From: Bacteroidales bacterium UBA3289
GTDB lineage: Bacteria; Bacteroidota; Bacteroidia; Bacteroidales; UBA932
Direction: 5' to 3'
Length of the DNA: 26,471 bases
NCBI GenBank assembly: GCA_002361625.1
Contig: DETL01000009.1
Location: 16,560-43,030, forward strand
Shown one piece after another: positions 21,903-26,471 of this stretch. The position numbers and the translations under genes were made by a program. The notes under the pieces are model-generated. The model did no database searches. It was given only the letters and a program-made list of their open reading frames with translations, and was not told the origin of the DNA. Each line of letters begins with the position of its first letter. Position 1 is the stretch's first letter.

Positions 21903-24752
21903 CTATTCTGCCTCAGCAGTATTCGCCGGTTTCATGACGAGTTCGATCAGATTCTCCTGGGATAGGATGCGCTGGAGGGTCTGGCGGACAGTGTCCTTGG
22001 TGAGGGCATTGATCGCGGCCTCACGCCCGGCGTCACGGTCCTCGCCATAGCGTTCGTGAATCTCGATGGAGTTCTGCCAGTAGGAGTTGCTCACGCGGTT
22101 CTCGGGGATGTTCTTCCGGAGGTTCTTGACGGCGTTGTCCATTTCCTCGTCCGTCGGGCCGTTCTCGGCCAGGTCGCGGATGCCCTCGATGGCGAGGGTG
22201 CGCAGCCGGTCGCAGACGGAAGGACGGCAGTCGAAGCCGACCTGGATGAGCGCCTGCTCCTTGGGACGGCGGCTGATTTGCACGGCGGTGCTGGCGCCGT
22301 AAGTACCGCCCTCATCCTCGCGGAGGGAGTTCGTGTAGCGGATGTCCAGGATGTAGGAGATGACGTCCAGTGCGGCGGCGTTGAGTTCCGTGTACGGCAT
22401 GTCGGCGCTCCAGACCTGGATGACCGTGCTCTTCGGAGTCTGCATGTCCACGGCGAAGATGTTCTCCACGTGTCCCTTGACGATGTCCTCATGGGGATCG
22501 ACCCACTTGCTCGCTTTCTTTCCCTTCGGGAGGGAGCCGATGTATTTCTCCACCAGCGGCTTCAGGGTTTCGAGGTCCACGTCGCCCACGATGGTCATCG
22601 TTGCACCGGCCACGTCGCTGAAGAGGCGGCGGTACACCTTCTCCAGGGTTTCGAGGTTGGCCTTCTCCATGATCTCGTCGGAGAGGACCTGCTGGCGGGG
22701 ATTGTTGCCGTAGAGCGTCTTGGTGAGCTCGGTCTGGAGCGTGTAGTTGGGCTGGCCCTTGAGGTTCGGGAGGATGGCCTTGAGCTGCTGGATGCCGTTC
22801 TCGTATTCCTTCGGGTCAAACCTCGGATCCGTGAAGTAGAGGTACAGGAGCTGGAAGGCCGTTTCGAGGTCCTTGACCGTGGAGTTTCCGTTGATGCCGT
22901 TCTCCAGACGTCCGATGTAGGGATGGACAAGCAGGGACTTGCCGGTAAGCATCTTGGGAACCTGGGTTCCGGTGAATCCGGCGACGCCGGTATTGGCCTG
23001 GTACAGGGCGAAGATGGTGTCGTCCATGGACGGCATGTCCTGGTCGGATACGAGGCTCAGGCCGCCGTCCTTGTTCAGGTTGAACAGGATCTGGTCCTTG
23101 GTATAGTCGGTGGGGAGGACGATGACCTTGACACCGTTCTTGAGGGTCCACCGGGTGGCTCCGTAGATGGTCTGGGCGGTCTTCTTGACTTTCGCACCCT
23201 TGAGCGTGGCAGGATCCAGGAATTCGGAGGCGATCTCCTCACCCTTGAGAGGCTGGATGTCTGAGGCCTTCACCTCGGCGATGGCGGAGAGGATCTCCTC
23301 TTGCGTCGGCGTGGCGACTCCCGCCTTCTCGGGACCGGAATAGATCACGATGAGGTTGTTGTCCGTGATAATCTGGGCGGCCAGCATGGACAGGACCTGG
23401 GCGTTGATGTTGGCGAGAATCTGCTTCCCGAGCTGCAGTTCGGTCTCCGGATCCAGGATGGGCTCCTTGTCGAAGAAGTTTCTGAGGATCGGGTTGATAT
23501 ACTGGGGATTCCGGCGGGTGGGAGCCTTCTTGACGGCGTTTTCGAGGATGTTCTCGATGTCGGCCTTCGCACGGGCCACTTCGTCGTCGGCGAAGCCGAA
23601 GCGCTTCATCCGCTCGATTTCGGTATAGAAGGCCTTGAAGCCGTCCAGGATGTGTCCTTCTTTCATGGAAACATCGCCCATGACCGCGTCGATGTCCTCA
23701 TAGATCAGGGAACTGATGCCGAGGTTACCGGCCAGGAAGGGGCTGTCCGGCTGGGAGACGATGTCGGCGAAACGCTCCGACATCACCATGTCCACCAGGG
23801 TCTTCATGATATCCTGCATCTGGCCGATGACCGTGGCGTTGTATTCCTCCGGCATGGCCTCGCTCTTCCAGATCAACTCGAAAGAGGGAACGGTCGTTTC
23901 CGGGTCGGTGATGATGCCCACGATCGGTTCCTGGTTGTCAGGTACTCTCAGATGCTCCTTGGCCTTGGGATTCTCGCACTTCGGGATGACGGAGAAGATC
24001 TCCTTGATCTTCGCTTCGGTGCGGTCCACGTCCACGTCACCCACGACCACGACCGCCTGCATGTCCGGATGGTACCACGTGCGGTAGAAGTTCACGAGGC
24101 TCTCGGGCTTGAAAGTCTCCAGGCTTTCCTGCCGGCCGATGAGGGTGCAGTTCTCCATCTTCGTCCCCTTGAAATAGTAGGGGAGGGAGCGCTCCATCGT
24201 ACGCCACTGGGCGTTCCGGCGCTGGCGGCGTTCCTCGATGATGACCCCGCGTTCCTTGTCGATCTCCGCCGGGTCGTTATTGACGAAATGCGCGTAGTCG
24301 CACAGGATCATCAGGCACGTGTCCACGACGGTTTCCCGCTGCACGGGAATGTTGTTGAGCATGTACTGGGTTTCCTCGAATCCGGTGGAAGCGTTGATGT
24401 TCCGGCCGAATTCGGCGCCGATGGAGCGGAGATAGTCCAGGATTCCCTTGTCGGGGAAATGCTCGGTGCCGTTGAAGCACATGTGCTCGAGGAAGTGGGC
24501 GAGGCCGTCCTGGTCGGGTTCTTCCTGGATGGCGCCCACATTGGTGGCGAGGTAGAATTCCGCCCGCTGGGCCGGGAGCTCATTGTGGCGGATGTAATAG
24601 GTAAGTCCGTTGTCCAGGTGTCCGATGCGGACGGCCGGATCGTTGGGAAGGGCGGCCATAGCCTGCTGCATGGCCTCTTGCTGGCTCTGCGCCCGGGCCG
24701 AAAAGACGGCCAGGAGCGGCAGGAGTGCGAAAAGGATCAGGTATCTTTTCAT
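21903..24752 (-). CDS. M16-family zinc metallopeptidase (PqqL-like, two-lobed)
   Basis: 949 residues with a cleavable signal peptide (MKRYLILFALLPLLAVFSARA-Q). The inverted zinc motif HFLEH (86-90) lies in GLAHFLEHMCFNGTEHFP; His86 and His90 bind zinc and Glu89 is the catalytic base. The third ligand is probably Glu167 in KERGVIIEE, 76 residues after His90, the usual spacing. The length fits two M16 halves, each an M16 plus M16_C pair, with an inactive second half as in PqqL. It is a periplasmic peptidase. It is divergent from a LysR-type regulator, which may control it (inference). Confidence 0.92.
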   Translation of the reverse strand: MKRYLILFALLPLLAVFSARAQSQQEAMQQAMAALPNDPAVRIGHLDNGLTYYIRHNELPAQRAEFYLATNVGAIQEEPDQDGLAHFLEHMCFNGTEHFPDKGILDYLRSIGAEFGRNINASTGFEETQYMLNNIPVQRETVVDTCLMILCDYAHFVNNDPAEIDKERGVIIEERRQRRNAQWRTMERSLPYYFKGTKMENCTLIGRQESLETFKPESLVNFYRTWYHPDMQAVVVVGDVDVDRTEAKIKEIFSVIPKCENPKAKEHLRVPDNQEPIVGIITDPETTVPSFELIWKSEAMPEEYNATVIGQMQDIMKTLVDMVMSERFADIVSQPDSPFLAGNLGISSLIYEDIDAVMGDVSMKEGHILDGFKAFYTEIERMKRFGFADDEVARAKADIENILENAVKKAPTRRNPQYINPILRNFFDKEPILDPETELQLGKQILANINAQVLSMLAAQIITDNNLIVIYSGPEKAGVATPTQEEILSAIAEVKASDIQPLKGEEIASEFLDPATLKGAKVKKTAQTIYGATRWTLKNGVKVIVLPTDYTKDQILFNLNKDGGLSLVSDQDMPSMDDTIFALYQANTGVAGFTGTQVPKMLTGKSLLVHPYIGRLENGINGNSTVKDLETAFQLLYLYFTDPRFDPKEYENGIQQLKAILPNLKGQPNYTLQTELTKTLYGNNPRQQVLSDEIMEKANLETLEKVYRRLFSDVAGATMTIVGDVDLETLKPLVEKYIGSLPKGKKASKWVDPHEDIVKGHVENIFAVDMQTPKSTVIQVWSADMPYTELNAAALDVISYILDIRYTNSLREDEGGTYGASTAVQISRRPKEQALIQVGFDCRPSVCDRLRTLAIEGIRDLAENGPTDEEMDNAVKNLRKNIPENRVSNSYWQNSIEIHERYGEDRDAGREAAINALTKDTVRQTLQRILSQENLIELVMKPANTAEAE

Positions 24753-24774
24753 AAAGCAAAATGGTTTCTATTTG

Positions 24775-24804
24775 CAAAGATAATCGAATATTATTGAAAA
24801 ACAA
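24775..24804 (-). promoter_or_regulatory. Promoter of the M16 peptidase gene
   Basis: On the minus strand TTG (24804-24802), 19 bases, then TATCTTTG (24782-24775), a full -7 match. The predicted start near 24771 gives a 19-nt leader before the ATG at 24752. Confidence 0.7.
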
Positions 24805-24809
24805 TAATA
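24789..24809. promoter_or_regulatory. Inverted repeat over the M16 -33 region, candidate operator
   Basis: TATTATTG (24789-24796) and CAATAATA (24802-24809) are perfect 8-base arms around AAAAA. The right arm covers the -33 TTG of the M16 promoter, and the dyad lies about 85 bases before the LysR start. This is a natural place for a regulator to bind. The symmetric T-N11-A LysR pattern is not centred on it, and AT-rich DNA can form such dyads by chance. Confidence 0.45.
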
Positions 24810-24838
24810 ATTACAAAAAAATCAATAAAAGTGAAAAA

Positions 24839-24870
24839 TTTGGTTTTTCGGAAGGATTTGGTTTACTTTG
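24839..24870 (+). promoter_or_regulatory. Candidate promoter of the LysR gene
   Basis: TTTG (24839-24842), 20 bases, then TTACTTTG (24863-24870), which differs from TAnnTTTG only at the second base. The predicted start near 24874 gives a leader of about 20 nt. Confidence 0.5.
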
Positions 24871-24893
24871 TAACCGCATAAGCAATCCTTATC

Positions 24894-25694
24894 ATGCTGG
24901 ATGATTTCAGACTTCGCGTATTCATGATGGTGGCTGCCGAGAACAGCTTCACCCGGGCTGCCCAGCACCTGGGCGTGACCCAGCCTGCCGTGAGCCAAAA
25001 CATCGCCGAACTGGAGAAACAGGTGGGCGCGACACTCTTTGAACGCAAGCGGGGCGAAGTCTCCCTGACCGCGGAGGGATATGTGTTCAAAGCCTATGCG
25101 GAGAAGATCCTGCACTGGTACGACGCCACGGACGCCCTCTTCGGCAGCGCCGGAAAACTGACCGTGAACCGCCCGGTCCGGATTGCCGCCACGGCGTTCG
25201 TCGCCGCCTTCCGGTTACCGGCTTTACTGCAGGACCTGCTGGCCATCACGGCCACCAGCTTCATTATCGATACTTATCCTGAATCCTCTTTCCCCGAGTC
25301 CATGGACGCGGACCTCTATTTCTTCACCTCCGCCCGCAAAGACACGCTGGACTTTGACGCCGGCTCGGTCATCGGAACGGTCCAGGCCGCCTTGGTGACT
25401 GCTGCCCAGGAACTACCGGAAGAACCCCGCTATGCAGTCTGGGCCCCGTACCGTCCCCTCGTGGAGCCGGACATCTATGCCCGGGCCGCCCTCATCTCCG
25501 ACAGCATCCCCACGCTCGTGGACCTGGTCCGCAGCAACCCCAACCTCATCGGCATCCTCCCTTCCGAAGCCGCCTCCGGCCTCACCCTCCACCCCGATCC
25601 GCTCCCGCACCTCCGCCAGGACCTCCACCTCCGCGTCTCCGACTCCTTCTCACGCACCGGCATCGCCCAGTGGCTTACCTCCCGCTTTGAATAA
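24894..25694 (+). CDS. LysR-family transcriptional regulator
   Basis: 266 residues. The N-terminal winged helix-turn-helix is clear (NSFTRAAQHLGVTQPAVSQN at 17-36, then IAELEKQVGATLFERKR and LTAEG), followed by the linker helix. The effector domain (about 90-266) is short and divergent compared with the usual 300-residue LysR proteins, so the ligand cannot be guessed. LysR proteins often control a divergent neighbour, which here is the M16 peptidase gene. No terminator lies between its stop and the 65-bp hairpin array, so the array may form its 3' untranslated region. Confidence 0.9.
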   Translation: MLDDFRLRVFMMVAAENSFTRAAQHLGVTQPAVSQNIAELEKQVGATLFERKRGEVSLTAEGYVFKAYAEKILHWYDATDALFGSAGKLTVNRPVRIAATAFVAAFRLPALLQDLLAITATSFIIDTYPESSFPESMDADLYFFTSARKDTLDFDAGSVIGTVQAALVTAAQELPEEPRYAVWAPYRPLVEPDIYARAALISDSIPTLVDLVRSNPNLIGILPSEAASGLTLHPDPLPHLRQDLHLRVSDSFSRTGIAQWLTSRFE

Positions 25695-25729
25695 ACGTTA
25701 AATCGTTGTTCTTCCGCGTTTTATCTTCG

Positions 25730-25985
25730 GGTCTATGTCCCTTTTGGGACACAGACCTGCATTTAAACGGTTGATTGACAGGCGATTGAGTCTCGGTCTT
25801 TGTCCTTTTTGGAACACAGACCCGCATTCAAGCAACTGATTGGCAGGCGATTGAGCTTCGGTCTTTGTTCTTTTAGGGACATAGACCTTTATTCAAGCAG
25901 CTGATTGACCGGCGATTACGCTTCGGTCTATGTCCCCAAAGGGACACAGACTTTCGAATAAAGCGCTGTGAGCGAGCGAATTACG
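25730..25985. repeat. Four tandem 65-bp units, each with a 12-bp-arm hairpin
   Basis: The 343-bp gene-free stretch 25695-26037 holds four hairpins that start at 25730, 25795, 25860 and 25925, an exact 65-base period. Each is about GGTCTNTGTCCC, a 4-base loop, then GGGACACAGACC. The sixth pair is mismatched in all four as plus-strand RNA (A.C, T.C, T.T, A.C). Full 37-base linkers follow units 1-3 and share GCATTCAAGCA, CTGATTG, and GGCGATTGAGCTTC; the fourth linker (25953-25985) is degenerate. Because 65 is not a multiple of 3, the array cannot code a repeat protein in one frame. It sits between convergent genes, upstream of the bidirectional terminator, and is probably transcribed with LysR. 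Function unknown. Confidence 0.93.
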
Positions 25986-26017
25986 AAAAACGGTCCGGGG
26001 CGCTCCGGACCGTTTTT
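25986..26017. terminator. Bidirectional intrinsic terminator
   Basis: Arms AAAAACGGTCCGG (25986-25998) and CCGGACCGTTTTT (26005-26017) enclose the loop GGCGCT. The A5 and T5 ends let it work on both strands, ending the LysR/array transcript and the pyruvate:ferredoxin oxidoreductase transcript, whose stop is 21 bases away. Confidence 0.9.
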
Positions 26018-26037
26018 CATAGGGAAAACAGGCAATT

Positions 26038-26471
26038 TTACTTGCCGGCGAGGCGCTTGTAGGTGTCCAGGCGGACCTTGGCGAATTCCTCGGTCTTCTG
26101 GAGGAGTTCCTGGGCGGTGTCCGGGAACATCTTGTACAGGGACGCGAAGCGGACCTCACCCTTGAGGAAGTCCTGGAACTTGCTCCAGTCGGGCTCCTTG
26201 GAGTCGAGGCTGAACGGGTTCTTGTCGGTGCCTTCGAGAGCCGGGTTGTAGCGGTAGAGGTGCCAGTAGCCGCACTCGACGGCGAGCTTCTCTTCCTTCT
26301 GGCTCAGGCCCATGCCCGCCTTCAGGCCGTGGTTGATACAAGGGCTGTAAGCGATGATGAGGGACGGACCGTCATAGGCCTCGGCCTCCTTGATGGCGTT
26401 GAAGAACTGCACGGGGCTGGCGCCCATGGCGACCTGCGCGACATACACGTAGCCGTAGCTGATGGCCATCA
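26038..26471 (-). CDS. nifJ: Pyruvate:ferredoxin (flavodoxin) oxidoreductase, C-terminal part
   Basis: Only the last 144 codons are in the window; the gene continues past the right edge, and the Met at 26469 is internal. The sequence is typical of the C-terminal end of single-chain pyruvate:ferredoxin oxidoreductases: GYVYVAQVAMGA, EAEAYDGPSLIIAYSPCINH, GLKAGMGLSQKEE, ECGYWHLYRYNP and NPFSLDSKEPDW. The Cys in YSPCINHG is the conserved Cys near the thiamine-diphosphate domain in this family. Reaction: pyruvate plus CoA plus oxidised ferredoxin to acetyl-CoA plus CO2 plus reduced ferredoxin, in anaerobic metabolism. The small ferredoxin at 21575 may be its acceptor. Confidence 0.93.
   Translation of the reverse strand, partial: MAISYGYVYVAQVAMGASPVQFFNAIKEAEAYDGPSLIIAYSPCINHGLKAGMGLSQKEEKLAVECGYWHLYRYNPALEGTDKNPFSLDSKEPDWSKFQDFLKGEVRFASLYKMFPDTAQELLQKTEEFAKVRLDTYKRLAGK

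Noticed and set aside
24789..24809. Classical LysR T-N11-A box centred on the dyad
   Set aside because: At the symmetric positions of the dyad the bases are A and T in the wrong order; a T-N11-A can only be found off-centre, which is expected by chance in AT-rich DNA.
25730..25985. CRISPR array with 28-base palindromic repeats and 37-base spacers
   Set aside because: The supposed spacers are themselves similar to one another, the repeats differ at several bases, and no cas gene is in the window. It is a plain 65-bp tandem repeat.
25730..25985. Integron attC sites or a cassette array
   Set aside because: No cassette genes lie between the hairpins, no integrase is present, and I do not see the conserved R-box ends of attC sites.

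Overview
The window reads as chromosomal DNA of a GC-rich member of the Bacteroidota, most likely order Bacteroidales. The evidence is a SusC/SusD pair, many short lipoprotein signal peptides, promoters of the Bacteroides type (a -7 box TAnnTTTG, often with TTG or TTTG about 20 bases upstream), a Bacteroidota-type ParE, pyruvate:ferredoxin oxidoreductase and a small 2[4Fe-4S] ferredoxin. The genus cannot be fixed from the sequence. Long open frames antisense to real genes are common here because the coding DNA is GC-rich. No tRNA, rRNA, transposase, phage gene or CRISPR array was seen.

Region 1 (1-13326) is a polysaccharide-utilisation-type locus. A divergent, truncated DUF4434 lipoprotein gene faces a tight plus-strand operon: SusC, SusD, a DUF5018-type surface lipoprotein, a phosphodiester glycosidase (NAGPA/DUF2233 family) lipoprotein, a GHL10-type glycosidase-like lipoprotein, and a triple-BACON lipoprotein. 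After a hairpin comes a second GHL10 paralogue. SusC/SusD should import a glycan. The two repeat-rich lipoproteins probably bind it, and the phosphodiester glycosidase, the GHL10 pair and DUF4434 probably cleave it. The window contains no classical PUL glycoside hydrolase or polysaccharide lyase, no sulfatase and no PUL regulator. The target may be an unusual glycan, possibly one with sugar-phosphate bonds or derived from bacterial envelopes (inference).

Region 2 (13316-20280, minus strand) looks like one operon starting at a good promoter: parE, a PlsC-like acyltransferase, an acyl-CoA ligase, an exported FAD-dependent oxidoreductase lipoprotein, and a DUF5009 membrane protein. Adjacent genes overlap or lie 2-20 bases apart. 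A housekeeping topoisomerase gene thus leads lipid and envelope genes. The last gene overlaps the tail of the second GHL10 gene convergently.

Region 3 (20284-26471) holds a DUF1573 lipoprotein and a ferredoxin with overlapping divergent promoters, a block of intergenic hairpins, an M16 zinc peptidase divergent from a LysR-type regulator across an AT-rich gap with an inverted repeat, and the 3' end of pyruvate:ferredoxin oxidoreductase. Between LysR and that last gene is a striking non-coding array of four hairpins on an exact 65-bp period, followed by a bidirectional terminator. This array is the best candidate in the window for an undescribed element.
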